Shown in pieces: positions 6,433-15,271 of a stretch of DNA of 21,594 nt. Each line of letters starts with the position of its first letter. Positions within the stretch are counted from its first letter, which is position 1. Position numbers and translations under genes: made by a program. Where the stretch lies: positions 1-21,594 of the forward strand of contig JBNAVY010000034.1 of assembly GCA_049700195.1 (NCBI GenBank). Reading direction: 5' to 3'. Origin of the DNA: JBNAVY01 sp049700195. Lineage in GTDB: Bacteria > Bacillota > Thermoanaerobacteria > Thermoanaerobacterales > Thermoanaerobacteraceae. The notes under the pieces are model-generated. The model saw only the letters and a program-made list of their open reading frames with translations, was not told the DNA's origin and did not search any database.

Positions 6433-8058
6433 TTATTTTTGTATATATGTCCATTTCCAATCATTGTCTACGCCTACTGCATGTCTTACTATGTTTTTGA
6501 CATAATCTTGCTGCACATAGGCCGTAGCTGAAAAAAACAAAGGAGACACAGGCATTTGTGCCATTAAAATTTTTTCGGCTTCTTTCATGTTTTCCATTCT
6601 AATATTATTATCATTAGTATTTTTAGCTTCATCAATTAATTTATCATATTGTAAATTTGAATAAAATGTTCTATTAGGCTGTCCGCTAGTTTTTGTTACC
6701 CACAAATCCATAAAAGTCATTGGATCATTATAATCTGCTCCCCACCTTGTAAGTACAACATCATACTGACCCTTAGAATACATTTGCAATCTAATCTTAA
6801 AAGGTACATTTTGAAGTTCTACATCTACTCCCAAATTTTTCTTCCAAAATTCTTGTATCGCCTGAGATTCTCTTTTGACCACATCAGTATCATCAGCAAG
6901 TAATACTATTTTAGGCAAACTATTTATACCAAGTTCTTTTTGGCCTTTTAACAATAAATTTTTAGCTTCCGTAATATTTTCCTGAAATAGATCGCCAACC
7001 TCTTTTCTGAATTCTTCATCTTTACCTGGTATGCCATATGGGACAAAGCCATAGGCCGGAATAGAACCATCTTTTAATATATTTTCTGTAAGCATTTTTC
7101 TATCAATTGCTAATCCAAAAGCCCTCCTTATATTAACATTCTTAAATATTGGATTTTGTGTGTTAAAAGCCAAAAAATATGTAAAACCATTAGGATAAAC
7201 ACTAACTTTGTCTTTATATTTATCTACATAATCACCGCTTACACTAATAACATCATAACGACCTGTATCAAAATTTTGGGCTATTGTATTCAAGTCCTTT
7301 ACCATATCAAAATTAATTTCTTCTAACTTAACATTATTTTTATCCCAATATTTATCGTTCTTGACTAATGTAATGTTTTGTTCATGATTCCAAGTTTTTA
7401 TTATATAAGGTCCACTATATACCATAGTCTCACTGTTCGTTGCAAATTTATCATTGACCTTTTCATAAAAAGTTTTTTCGATTGGAAAATATGTAGGAAA
7501 AGCAGTTAAGCTTAAAAAGTATGGTGTAGGCATACTTAAATCCACTTCTAATGTTTTATCATCTAAAGCTTTTACCCCTACCTCATCTGATGAAACTTTA
7601 CCCGCATTATACTCCTCTGCATTTTTAATAGGAAACATTATATAAGCATAATCTGAAGCAGTTTTAGGATCTAAAGCCCTTTTCCATGTGAATTCAAAAT
7701 CTTGTGCAGTTATAGGATTTCCATCACTCCAAAAAATATTGTCTTTTAAATAAAATATATATTTTAAACCATTGTCAGAAATTTCCCAACTCTTTGCTAA
7801 ACCTGAACCTTCTATTGCCTTTTCATCAGCTCCTAATCTGACTAAACCTTCTAACACTGCATTAAGTACTTGAAAAGATACACCATCTGTTGATGTTTGC
7901 GGATCAAGTTGCGGTGGCTCCTCACCAAGATTTAATTTTAAAATTTGTGATTCATTTAACTGATTTGAAGAAGTTTTATTTTCTTTTGAAGAACATCCAC
8001 TAAATATAATTGAGAAAATAAAAATAAAAGTTATTAAATATAAATAAAATTTTCTCAT
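6433..8058 (-). CDS. oppA: peptide ABC transporter substrate-binding lipoprotein (OppA type)
   Basis: An extracytoplasmic binding protein of the SBP_bac_5 family, 541 aa, anchored as a lipoprotein: hydrophobic signal RKFYLYLITFIFIFSIIF and lipobox FSGC with Cys22. The mature part has the family landmarks LNLGEEPPQLDPQTSTDG, LAKSWEISDNGLKYIFYLKD, WSDGNPITAQDF, then GPYIIKTW and RRAFGLAIDR. These define oligopeptide-type binding proteins. ATG at 8058 follows AAAGGGGG. No permease or ATPase genes lie next to it, so it is a stand-alone receptor that would need a transporter encoded elsewhere, or a signalling role. The oligopeptide ligand is inferred from the family. Confidence 0.93.
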   Translation of the reverse strand: MRKFYLYLITFIFIFSIIFSGCSSKENKTSSNQLNESQILKLNLGEEPPQLDPQTSTDGVSFQVLNAVLEGLVRLGADEKAIEGSGLAKSWEISDNGLKYIFYLKDNIFWSDGNPITAQDFEFTWKRALDPKTASDYAYIMFPIKNAEEYNAGKVSSDEVGVKALDDKTLEVDLSMPTPYFLSLTAFPTYFPIEKTFYEKVNDKFATNSETMVYSGPYIIKTWNHEQNITLVKNDKYWDKNNVKLEEINFDMVKDLNTIAQNFDTGRYDVISVSGDYVDKYKDKVSVYPNGFTYFLAFNTQNPIFKNVNIRRAFGLAIDRKMLTENILKDGSIPAYGFVPYGIPGKDEEFRKEVGDLFQENITEAKNLLLKGQKELGINSLPKIVLLADDTDVVKRESQAIQEFWKKNLGVDVELQNVPFKIRLQMYSKGQYDVVLTRWGADYNDPMTFMDLWVTKTSGQPNRTFYSNLQYDKLIDEAKNTNDNNIRMENMKEAEKILMAQMPVSPLFFSATAYVQQDYVKNIVRHAVGVDNDWKWTYIQK

Positions 8059-8083
8059 GATTATCCCCCTTTCATTTTAAAGA

Positions 8084-8112
8084 ATTCTATCATTTAATAT
8101 AAATTTATTCAA
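8084..8112 (-). promoter_or_regulatory. promoter of the oppA-like gene
   Basis: On the minus strand TTGAAT (8112-8107), 17 nt, then TAGAAT (8089-8084). It lies about 25 nt before the start codon and its ribosome binding site. Confidence 0.6.
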
Positions 8113-8190
8113 TAAAATAAATTTTATTTATTATTCAATTTTTTTAATAATTTTAATAATCCACTATAAATTAAACTATTAAAAAGCCCC

Positions 8191-8219
8191 TTCCGAAATA
8201 ATATGTAAACTTGTATAAT
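8191..8219 (+). promoter_or_regulatory. candidate promoter of the FtsA-like gene
   Basis: There is a perfect TATAAT (8214-8219), 17 nt after a poor -35 match TTCCGA (8191-8196). A 7-bp inverted repeat TCCGAAA (8192-8198) / TTTCGGA (8238-8244) brackets the presumed start site. This could be an operator or chance, since the right copy is part of the ribosome binding site. Confidence 0.45.
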
Positions 8220-8253
8220 ATATATTAAAGGATTTTCTTTCGGAGGTTTAACT

Positions 8254-10005
8254 ATGAATGATAATGAAATCATATTTGCCCTTGACATAGGAACTAGAAC
8301 GGTAGTTGGTATAGTTGGAATAGAAGAAAACAAAAAATTAAAAATTATCGCTGTCGAACAAATGGAGCATGAAAGTCGTGCAATGTTTGATGGTCAAGTA
8401 CATGACATAGACAAAGTTTCTGATGTAATCATAAAAATAAAAGAAAAATTAGAAAGAAATTTAAATTTACATTTTAATAATGTAGCAATTGCTGCTGCTG
8501 GAAGATCTCTTAAAACCCAAATTGCTAGGGTTGAAAAAAATATTGATAATAATAAAGAAATAACTGCCGAAGATATAAATAATTTAGAATTATCTGCTCT
8601 TGAATCAGCACAAAATATCATTAATTCTAAATTAGGCCTTAGAAAGTATCATACAGTAGGTTATACAGTTTCAAACTACTTTTTAAATGGGTTACCTATT
8701 ACAAATCTTAAAGGTCACATTGGATATGAAATAGCCGTTGAAATAATAGCAACATTTCTCCCTGAAGACGTAATAGAAGGCCTTTATGCAGCAATAAAAA
8801 AAGCTGGCCTTAATGTATCATATATAACTTTAGAGCCAATTGCCGCTATTAATGCTGCAATAAAACCAGAAATACGCATGCTTAATATAGCATTAGTTGA
8901 CATAGGAGCTGGTACATCTGATATAGCAATATCAAAAGAAGGTAATATAATAGCATATTCAATGGTTCCTTATGCTGGTGATGAAATAACTGAAACAATA
9001 TCTAAATATTATCTTACAGACTTTAATACTGCAGAAAAGATTAAAAAATCCAATTCTAAAGAAATTAAATTTAAAGATATTCTCAATATTGAACATAAAA
9101 TTTCAAAAAGCGATATCATAAATATAGTCATGCCTCAAATAAAAGAATTAGCCAAGAGTATCTGTAATGAAATTTTGAAATACAATCAAAAAAGTCCTTC
9201 AGCAGTGTTCTTAGTAGGAGGCACAAGCAATCTGCCTAATTTAGCTGAAGAAATTGCCTCTATACTAAACATACCTGCAAATAGAGTTTCAGTAAGAGAT
9301 AAAAATTCAGTAGAAATATTAGAATATAAAGGCAAAAAGCTAACAGGCCCAGAATCTATAACTCCTATTGGCATAGCATATTCTGCAATAACTAATAAAA
9401 AAAAGGATTTTATAAAAGTTTTTATTGATAATAAACCAGTTAAAATATTTAATATAAAACAACCTACAATAATGGATGCTCTTTTTGAAATTAATTTTGA
9501 TCCCCAAAAATTGATTGCAAATTCTGGAAAAGATCTGCATTTTATTTTAAATGGATCTGAAAAAATTATTCATGGAAAAGAAGGAATACATCCTAAAATT
9601 TATATTAATAATAATATAGCTAATCTAAAAACTTTAATAAAAGACAATGATAAAATAACTATAATAAGTGGTATAAATGGAGAAGATGGCTATATAACTG
9701 TAAAAGATCTTTTAAAAAATCAAACAGAAGATATAATTTATGTAAATGGCATTAAGCAAAACCTTGATTATGTAATTAAAGAAAATGATATAGTAGAAAT
9801 AAAAGAAAATAATATAACTATTTCAGTATATGTAAATGGTAAAATTATTAATTTGTCTGGGAAAAATGAATATTTATTTGTTGATATTTTTAACTTTATT
9901 GATACTTCCTTGCCAAAAAATAAAGTACCTGATATGCTTCTTAATGGTAAAAGGGCATCTTATACTGATATATTACATAATGGCGATAATATAGAAATAA
10001 AATAA
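8254..10005 (+). CDS. FtsA-like actin-fold ATPase with C-terminal beta-grasp-like repeats
   Basis: A 583-aa protein. Residues 1-385 are an FtsA/PilM-type actin fold: phosphate-1 DIGTRTVVG (11-19), an FtsA 1C-like insertion (about 80-170), phosphate-2 DIGAGTSD (216-223) and adenosine motif VGGTSNLP (321-328). True FtsA is about 400-440 aa and ends in an amphipathic membrane helix. This one instead carries about 190 extra residues. In that tail a 23-residue pattern recurs at 448-470, 494-516 and 560-582 (N-x(4,)-L/Y-x2-I/V-I-x2-N/G-D-x-I-x-I), resembling the last strands of ThiS/TGS beta-grasp domains. ATG at 8254 has GGAGG 7 nt upstream. The gene is monocistronic, with no ftsZ nearby. A filament or scaffold role is inference. 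Confidence 0.82.
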   Translation: MNDNEIIFALDIGTRTVVGIVGIEENKKLKIIAVEQMEHESRAMFDGQVHDIDKVSDVIIKIKEKLERNLNLHFNNVAIAAAGRSLKTQIARVEKNIDNNKEITAEDINNLELSALESAQNIINSKLGLRKYHTVGYTVSNYFLNGLPITNLKGHIGYEIAVEIIATFLPEDVIEGLYAAIKKAGLNVSYITLEPIAAINAAIKPEIRMLNIALVDIGAGTSDIAISKEGNIIAYSMVPYAGDEITETISKYYLTDFNTAEKIKKSNSKEIKFKDILNIEHKISKSDIINIVMPQIKELAKSICNEILKYNQKSPSAVFLVGGTSNLPNLAEEIASILNIPANRVSVRDKNSVEILEYKGKKLTGPESITPIGIAYSAITNKKKDFIKVFIDNKPVKIFNIKQPTIMDALFEINFDPQKLIANSGKDLHFILNGSEKIIHGKEGIHPKIYINNNIANLKTLIKDNDKITIISGINGEDGYITVKDLLKNQTEDIIYVNGIKQNLDYVIKENDIVEIKENNITISVYVNGKIINLSGKNEYLFVDIFNFIDTSLPKNKVPDMLLNGKRASYTDILHNGDNIEIK

Positions 10006-10391
10006 AAAATTCACATACTCTATCACTGCCAGTAATAAGGCAACCAACTTATTAAAATCACACAAAAATATGTATTTAATATGAATACATATTATATCTA
10101 TGGTATATGATAGAGTTGTACTCATACAAATTTATATATTAGATCTGATAGAAAGTTTAAATATGCGAATTTATTTACTCCATTTTAATAATACAGAATT
10201 TATTAATTCAGAAAGTACTCTTTTAGAATATGGTGTAGAAATACACCATATTTATCTTAAAACAAAGCTACAACGCCTATATATGATTTGTTTTAATTCC
10301 TATATCTTAACTATTTTTAATATCTTCACTTGTTTTTATTAGATCCTGAAGTTAATATTGCAATTTAAACAAATATTATTATTTTATAAAA
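10006..10391. other. non-coding gap between convergent genes, with two hairpins
   Basis: These 386 bp separate the stops of the FtsA-like gene and the activase gene. An 80-codon reading frame on the plus strand here lacks a ribosome binding site and a plausible composition, so I do not call it. Two inverted repeats are present: AATATGTATT / AATACATATT (10067-10076 / 10084-10093), and a stronger GAAA-capped hairpin at 10227-10252, listed separately. Neither has a T-tract typical of an intrinsic terminator. Confidence 0.6.
10227..10252 (+). repeat. GNRA-capped 11-bp hairpin
   Basis: AATATGGTGTA (10227-10237), GAAA, then TACACCATATT (10242-10252) form a perfect 11-bp stem closed by a GAAA tetraloop when read on the plus strand. 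TTTTA (10221-10225) and TAAAA further out could extend it across an internal loop. It may act as a 3'-end stabiliser, terminator or processing site for the FtsA-like transcript, or be a small RNA element. No function is demonstrated. Confidence 0.5.
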
Positions 10392-11372
10392 TTAACTAGC
10401 TGTATTTGAATTTATATTCTTATTTGTGCTATTTGACCATTTACCACATTTATCGCCCCATCTTGATATAACTTCATTATCTTTTATAAATTCTACAACT
10501 TCGCATCTGTTTGGACAACCATTGCACTCAAAACCAACTGCTTTATACTCAAAATCACTTATTTCAAAACCTTTAAAATCTGTGTAACCTTTTGACTTTA
10601 CAGCTTCTCTAGCCAATATTGCTGATCCAATAGCTCCCATTACCCCATAATATTCAGGAACAAAAACTTTCATTCCAAGAGCCTTTTCAAATGCTGCTTT
10701 GATACCTTTGTTTGCAGCGACTCCACCTTGAAAAATTATAGGTTCTTTTATATCTTTACCTTTGCCAACATTGTTAAGATAATTCCTTACTAAAGCATCA
10801 CATAGTCCATTTATTATATCTGGTAAAGAATAACCCATCTGCTGTTTGTGTATCATATCAGATTCAGCAAAAACACTACAGCGTCCTGCTATTCTGACTG
10901 GGCTCTTTGACTTTAAAGCAATATCGCCAAAATTTTCTATGGGTATGTTTAATCTATATGCCTGCTGATCTAAAAAAGATCCTGTACCTGCAGCACATAC
11001 AGTGTTCATAGCAAAATCTACTACAATACCGTCATTCATAATAATTATTTTAGAATCTTGCCCTCCTATCTCTAAAACTGTGTGGACATCTTTTTTTATT
11101 GATGAAGCTGCTATAGCATGAGCCGTAATTTCATTTTTTACAATGTCTGCTCCCACCATTAAACCAGTTAGCTGCCTTGCACTACCTGTTGTACCTACAC
11201 CACAAATTTCTATATTTACTCTTTCTTTTATTTGCTTTAAAGCATTCTGTACTGCTTTTATTGGCTGTCCCTGGGTTCTAATATAAATTGAATCTATAAC
11301 TTCATTTTCATCATTTATAATTGCAATATTGGTACTAACTGATCCAACATCAATTCCCATATAACCTTTCAA
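10392..11372 (-). CDS. 2-hydroxyacyl-CoA dehydratase activase (HgdC/BadF type)
   Basis: The family is an ATP-driven electron-injecting protein that activates radical 2-hydroxyacyl-CoA dehydratases or benzoyl-CoA-reductase-like enzymes. The 326-aa sequence shows the ASKHA fold: GIDVGSVSTN (6-15), IGGQDSK (102-108), and the two cysteines expected to ligate the homodimer-bridging [4Fe-4S] cluster, C126 in NTVCAAGTGSF and C165 in AGRCSVFAESD. A further tail of about 60 aa carries C283, C286, C290 and C309 (CNGCPNRC ... DKCGK), a possible second metal site. The start is TTG at 11372 with GGAGGG 7 nt upstream. No dehydratase subunit genes are adjacent, so the client enzyme must be elsewhere. Confidence 0.9.
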   Translation of the reverse strand: MKGYMGIDVGSVSTNIAIINDENEVIDSIYIRTQGQPIKAVQNALKQIKERVNIEICGVGTTGSARQLTGLMVGADIVKNEITAHAIAASSIKKDVHTVLEIGGQDSKIIIMNDGIVVDFAMNTVCAAGTGSFLDQQAYRLNIPIENFGDIALKSKSPVRIAGRCSVFAESDMIHKQQMGYSLPDIINGLCDALVRNYLNNVGKGKDIKEPIIFQGGVAANKGIKAAFEKALGMKVFVPEYYGVMGAIGSAILAREAVKSKGYTDFKGFEISDFEYKAVGFECNGCPNRCEVVEFIKDNEVISRWGDKCGKWSNSTNKNINSNTAS

Positions 11373-11503
11373 AACAATCCCTCCATATATTCATCTAATT
11401 TACATTTTTACCTATAAAAATATATTTTATACACTAAAACAATGTGAATAAATTATTTACATACGCAAAAACTATTTTAAGAACAATCTTGGGGGCGAAA
11501 AAA

Positions 11504-13039
11504 ATGAAAAAATATATGCACAATTTAATCTTCATTATGTCTATTATTGTAAATATTGTTTTAGTTTATATACTTGTAAATAGTTTCAGCAAAAATCGCA
11601 CAAATATTGATTTGATAATAATTTCATTTATTACAATATCATTATTAGGATATATACTATTTAAAAATAAACCTACTGAATTAATGCCTGCAAACTATAA
11701 TAATTCAAATACTACAAAGAATAATATAAATAAACCTAAAACAAATATTACATTTAGAGATGTAGCTGGACTTGACGAAATAATAGATGAACTTAAAATA
11801 ATAATAGACTTTATGACAAATACAGAAAAATATAATAAAATGGGAGCAAAAATACCTAAAGGAATCCTTTTTTATGGTCCTCCAGGCACAGGTAAAACAC
11901 TTCTTGCAACTGCTTTAGCCGGAGAAACAAATTCAACTTTTATATCAGCTTCAGGTTCAGAATTTGTTGAAAAGTATGTTGGAGTCGGTGCAAGTAGAAT
12001 CAGAGCATTGTTTGCAAAAGCTAAAAAAAGTATTCCAAGTATTATTTTCATTGATGAAATAGATGCTGTAGGTACAAAAAGAAATACAGATAATAACTCT
12101 GAAAAAGATCAGACGTTAAACCAGCTTTTAGTAGAAATGGATGGTTTTAATAGTAATGACGGTATAATAATTATAGGTGCTACAAATCGATTAGACATGC
12201 TTGATGAAGCCTTATTAAGACCTGGCAGATTTGATAGGACAATACATATAGGAAATCCAAATATCAAAGCCAGATTAGAAATATTGAAAGTACATACAAA
12301 AAATAAACCTTTAGAAAATAATGTGTCTTTAAATGACCTCGCAAAAAAAACCCATGGTATGACAGGTGCTCATCTTGCCTCCATATGTAATGAAGCAGCT
12401 ATAATTGCAGTAATCAAAAATAAAAATAAGATAGGAAATGAAGAGTTTAATGAGGCTTTAGAACGTGTAATAGCAGGGCTTAAAAAGAAAAATCAATCAG
12501 TAATGGAAAAAGAAAAAATAATAGCTGCATATCATGAAGCCGGTCATGCTTTAATAGCAAAATTACTTAACGTAAATACAGTTGAAAAAATTTCTATTAT
12601 ACCAAGGGGAGAAGCATTAGGCTATGTGCTAAACTTCCCAAAAGATGATACATTCCTTCTAACTAAAACCGAACTGAAAAATAAAATTATAATGCTCCTT
12701 GGTGGTAGAGCATCTGAAGAATTAATATTTAATGAAATATCAACTGGAGCAGAAAATGACTTAAAAGAAGCAACAAATATTGCTTATCAAATGGTATGTA
12801 ATTATGGAATGAGTGAATTAGGAAACAGAGTTTTTGATTCTAGAATTATAAAATCAAATGAAATTATTGAAAAAGAGGTTAATAAAATAATGGATAATTC
12901 TTATAAAGTTGCAAAAAATCTTTTAATGACAAACAAAATAAAAATAGAAACAATAGCTGAAAAACTTTTAACTAAGGAAACATTATCAAAAGATGAATTT
13001 GAATCTATATTTATTGAAAATAGTAAAGTATGCATATAA
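11504..13039 (+). CDS. compact FtsH-like membrane ATP-dependent zinc protease
   Basis: Two N-terminal helices (about 8-26 and 35-54) are joined by only about eight residues, so the extracytoplasmic domain of roughly 70-80 aa of classical FtsH is missing. The AAA+ module is intact: Walker A GPPGTGKT (125-132), pore loop YVG (158-160, Phe to Tyr), Walker B IIFIDEID (180-187), and second region of homology with arginine fingers LLRPGRFDR. The protease domain has HEAGH (344-348) and a third zinc ligand D419 in AENDL. Total length is 511 aa against 600-650 for FtsH, so this is probably a paralogue. I chose the ATG at 11504 (GGGGG about 8 nt before). A GTG at 11444 would add 20 residues but has no site. 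Confidence 0.85.
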   Translation: MKKYMHNLIFIMSIIVNIVLVYILVNSFSKNRTNIDLIIISFITISLLGYILFKNKPTELMPANYNNSNTTKNNINKPKTNITFRDVAGLDEIIDELKIIIDFMTNTEKYNKMGAKIPKGILFYGPPGTGKTLLATALAGETNSTFISASGSEFVEKYVGVGASRIRALFAKAKKSIPSIIFIDEIDAVGTKRNTDNNSEKDQTLNQLLVEMDGFNSNDGIIIIGATNRLDMLDEALLRPGRFDRTIHIGNPNIKARLEILKVHTKNKPLENNVSLNDLAKKTHGMTGAHLASICNEAAIIAVIKNKNKIGNEEFNEALERVIAGLKKKNQSVMEKEKIIAAYHEAGHALIAKLLNVNTVEKISIIPRGEALGYVLNFPKDDTFLLTKTELKNKIIMLLGGRASEELIFNEISTGAENDLKEATNIAYQMVCNYGMSELGNRVFDSRIIKSNEIIEKEVNKIMDNSYKVAKNLLMTNKIKIETIAEKLLTKETLSKDEFESIFIENSKVCI

Positions 13040-13075
13040 CAAAAAAACCTTATTATAAAGGTTTTTTTGTTATAT
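13034..13075. terminator. 18-bp bidirectional terminator shared by convergent genes
   Basis: A perfect 18-bp stem (13034-13051 with 13058-13075) contains AAAAAAACCTT / AAGGTTTTTTT and encloses a 6-nt loop. The A and T runs inside the arms give a T-tract on either strand. The stop codons of both convergent genes lie within it: TAA of the ftsH-like gene at 13037-13039, and TAA of the TIGR01906 gene at 13053-13055 in the loop. Confidence 0.9.
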
Positions 13076-13748
13076 GTCCTTTTAAAAAATAAGATACTCC
13101 CGTTATTATAAGCATTGTTATTAATGAATTTCTTATTGTAAATAAAGTAGCATCCTGAAAAAATCCTCCAGGAAGCATTTGTATTAACTTATCTTTAGTC
13201 ACATCTAATTGCCACAAATCATTATTAAAAAACAACTCATGAAATTTAATAAATAAGTCATCAAAATTTAAAAAAATCAAAATAGCTAAAATACCAGATA
13301 TTAAGAAAAACCATATCATTCCTTTATATATTGTATTAAACATATTATTCAAAGTTTTTTTATAAAATAGCCAAATAAATAAAAATAATACTATAAAAGT
13401 AAAACCTAATATGTTCTTTAATAGAAAGCCCTTTAAAAACAATAATTTAACATCAGCCATATGCTGTAATTCTCTGGAATTAAAAAAATCAGAATTTTCT
13501 CCATGTACCTTAATATTTATCTGTAAGTTACTATCTCTATTTGATAGATAACCTTGTATTTTATCTGTTACCTTCATAAGCTCGTTAATATCCATGCCTG
13601 TAGTGGTTTGAACATCATATTTAATAAACTCTGATCTATAAAAATCAGGATTAAAGGCAATATACTGCAAATTAACCAAAAATATAAAAAAAACAAAAAC
13701 TAAAATCATTATAAAATTTAAACTTACAATTACAAACTTATTTTTCAT
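13053..13748 (-). CDS. TIGR01906/DUF1461 integral membrane protein
   Basis: A 231-aa protein with a membrane helix at about 6-27, an extracytoplasmic domain of about 75 aa, then three helices near 105-127, 140-160 and 203-222. The family hallmarks are visible: FFNSRELQHMADVKLLF after the external domain and FHELFFNNDLWQLD before the last helix, with GGFFQDATLF following. Function of the family is unknown. The ATG at 13748 is only 3 nt past the TAG of the upstream 500-aa gene, and AAGGATG at the end of that gene can serve as ribosome site. It is therefore the coupled last gene of the six-gene cluster. Its final codons run into the shared terminator stem. Confidence 0.88.
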   Translation of the reverse strand: MKNKFVIVSLNFIMILVFVFFIFLVNLQYIAFNPDFYRSEFIKYDVQTTTGMDINELMKVTDKIQGYLSNRDSNLQINIKVHGENSDFFNSRELQHMADVKLLFLKGFLLKNILGFTFIVLFLFIWLFYKKTLNNMFNTIYKGMIWFFLISGILAILIFLNFDDLFIKFHELFFNNDLWQLDVTKDKLIQMLPGGFFQDATLFTIRNSLITMLIITGVSYFLKGHITKKPL

Positions 13749-13751
13749 AAG

Positions 13752-15254
13752 CTATATTACATCCTTCGCATTTTTTATAAGCATTTCATATATTTTTTTT
13801 TCATCTTTTAAATCCTTATATAGTTCCATTCTTTTCTTTACATTTTCAATTATTGATGCTTTTTTCTTTTCAGTAGTATCAAAAGCAATTGAGTTTTTAA
13901 TATAATTTAAAATCTGATCATCAAAATCCTGTGGTACTGGTATAATACCCATCAACCTTTTCATACGAACTTTTCTATAATCATTTTTCATATCTCTGGA
14001 AATTTCATCTATTATAGAAATTACATATCTTATTTCACTTTCTATAATAGTTAAATCTAAGCCTTCATCTTCATTATTGCCATTCTTATCTTTTTTTATT
14101 TCGTCTTTATCATCATTAATTAAACTTTCATATTCTGATAAAAGCTCTATTTCTTTTAATATATCATCATCAACAACTTCACCTATATCAACACTTAAAT
14201 AATCTATCTCATTTAATAATCCATTATATCTATACAAATCAAAATATAAACTTGATATTATCTTATCACACTTTTTTAATTTATCTTCTATTTCTTTGTT
14301 TGAAAAACGATTTTCTAACAAGCCATAATAAAAATCCAAATATTCTACAATAAAAGGCTCTTTCTCTAAAATATCAGTTATATCTAAATCAGACAAATGT
14401 AATACTAAAAGCCTATTAATTATCCTCAATGAAGAAATAGATGTTTCATGTAAGTTTTGAATAATCTTTAATAAACTCAAACTCATATTTAAATAATTAT
14501 TAATTTCTTTTGAAGTAGCCGATTTTAAATCTAAAGCTTGCAAAAACTCAATACCTTTAAAAATTTCCACAAAAATATCTCCATATCCATCAACAAGTTT
14601 CCCATAAAAGTTTTCTTCAATATCAAACATCCTTTCTATAAGAGAGTCATAATCAGAATACTCTTTATTTAAACCCTTCATTAGATATTCATAAAATCTT
14701 TTTTTAGACATGACAAAAGGCACATTTGAAACAATCTCTTGTATCCTTTCTTCTTTTTCGTCTTCTACTTCATTTATAAAATCTTTAACCTTCTCAATAA
14801 AATCTTCTTCATTAGCCTCTGATGAAACAGTGTATTCCCATGACTTTTCAATTAATACATCGTTAGTATAATGCGCTTCTATATGATATCCATACAATAC
14901 TTCAATAACATCCTGAAAATAATCCTTAGCTATTTCTAGTTGTACCTTGATATTTTCCTTGATTTTATAATCTATATCATTGTAATATTTAATATTGTCA
15001 ACGATGTTTTTAAGTTTTTCTACTTCTGATTCATAATTCTTATCAGCATATTTTAAAGATGATATAATAGCTTTCTTGTTTAATAAAGCATAATATAAAT
15101 ATATTGATTCATTAAATAATTCGAGAATTGATACTGTAAAAATTATTTCTTTTTCTTTTTTAAACACATCTTTTAAAAATTTATTCAAAAGATTATTATC
15201 ATTTTTTATTTCATTTAAATTTTCCTTTAATAATTGAAAATCATCTTTTTGCAT
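13752..15254 (-). CDS. acidic all-helical protein of unknown family
   Basis: I do not recognise this 500-aa protein. It is rich in Lys, Glu, Asp, Ile and Leu, with no signal peptide or membrane helix, and reads as a long series of amphipathic helices. A charged, low-complexity linker (about 390-410, DDKDEIKKDKNGNNEDEG) separates an N-terminal part of about 385 aa from a C-terminal helical part of about 95 aa. No catalytic motif is evident. ATG at 15254 follows GAGGTGA and starts 17 nt after the coiled-coil gene. The 3-nt gap to the next gene shows tight co-expression. A scaffold or adaptor role within the Hsp70 cluster is only inferred from context. Confidence 0.8.
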   Translation of the reverse strand: MQKDDFQLLKENLNEIKNDNNLLNKFLKDVFKKEKEIIFTVSILELFNESIYLYYALLNKKAIISSLKYADKNYESEVEKLKNIVDNIKYYNDIDYKIKENIKVQLEIAKDYFQDVIEVLYGYHIEAHYTNDVLIEKSWEYTVSSEANEEDFIEKVKDFINEVEDEKEERIQEIVSNVPFVMSKKRFYEYLMKGLNKEYSDYDSLIERMFDIEENFYGKLVDGYGDIFVEIFKGIEFLQALDLKSATSKEINNYLNMSLSLLKIIQNLHETSISSLRIINRLLVLHLSDLDITDILEKEPFIVEYLDFYYGLLENRFSNKEIEDKLKKCDKIISSLYFDLYRYNGLLNEIDYLSVDIGEVVDDDILKEIELLSEYESLINDDKDEIKKDKNGNNEDEGLDLTIIESEIRYVISIIDEISRDMKNDYRKVRMKRLMGIIPVPQDFDDQILNYIKNSIAFDTTEKKKASIIENVKKRMELYKDLKDEKKIYEMLIKNAKDVI

Positions 15255-15271
15255 TACATCACCTCATAAAT

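Noticed and set aside
8192..8244. Inverted repeat TCCGAAA/TTTCGGA as an operator
   Set aside because: Only 7 bp, 39 nt apart, with the right copy explained by the ribosome binding site; too weak to call on its own.
10100..10342. 80-codon plus-strand ORF after the FtsA-like gene
   Set aside because: No ribosome binding site, no recognisable composition, and it runs through a perfect hairpin; it looks like a chance frame in AT-rich DNA.
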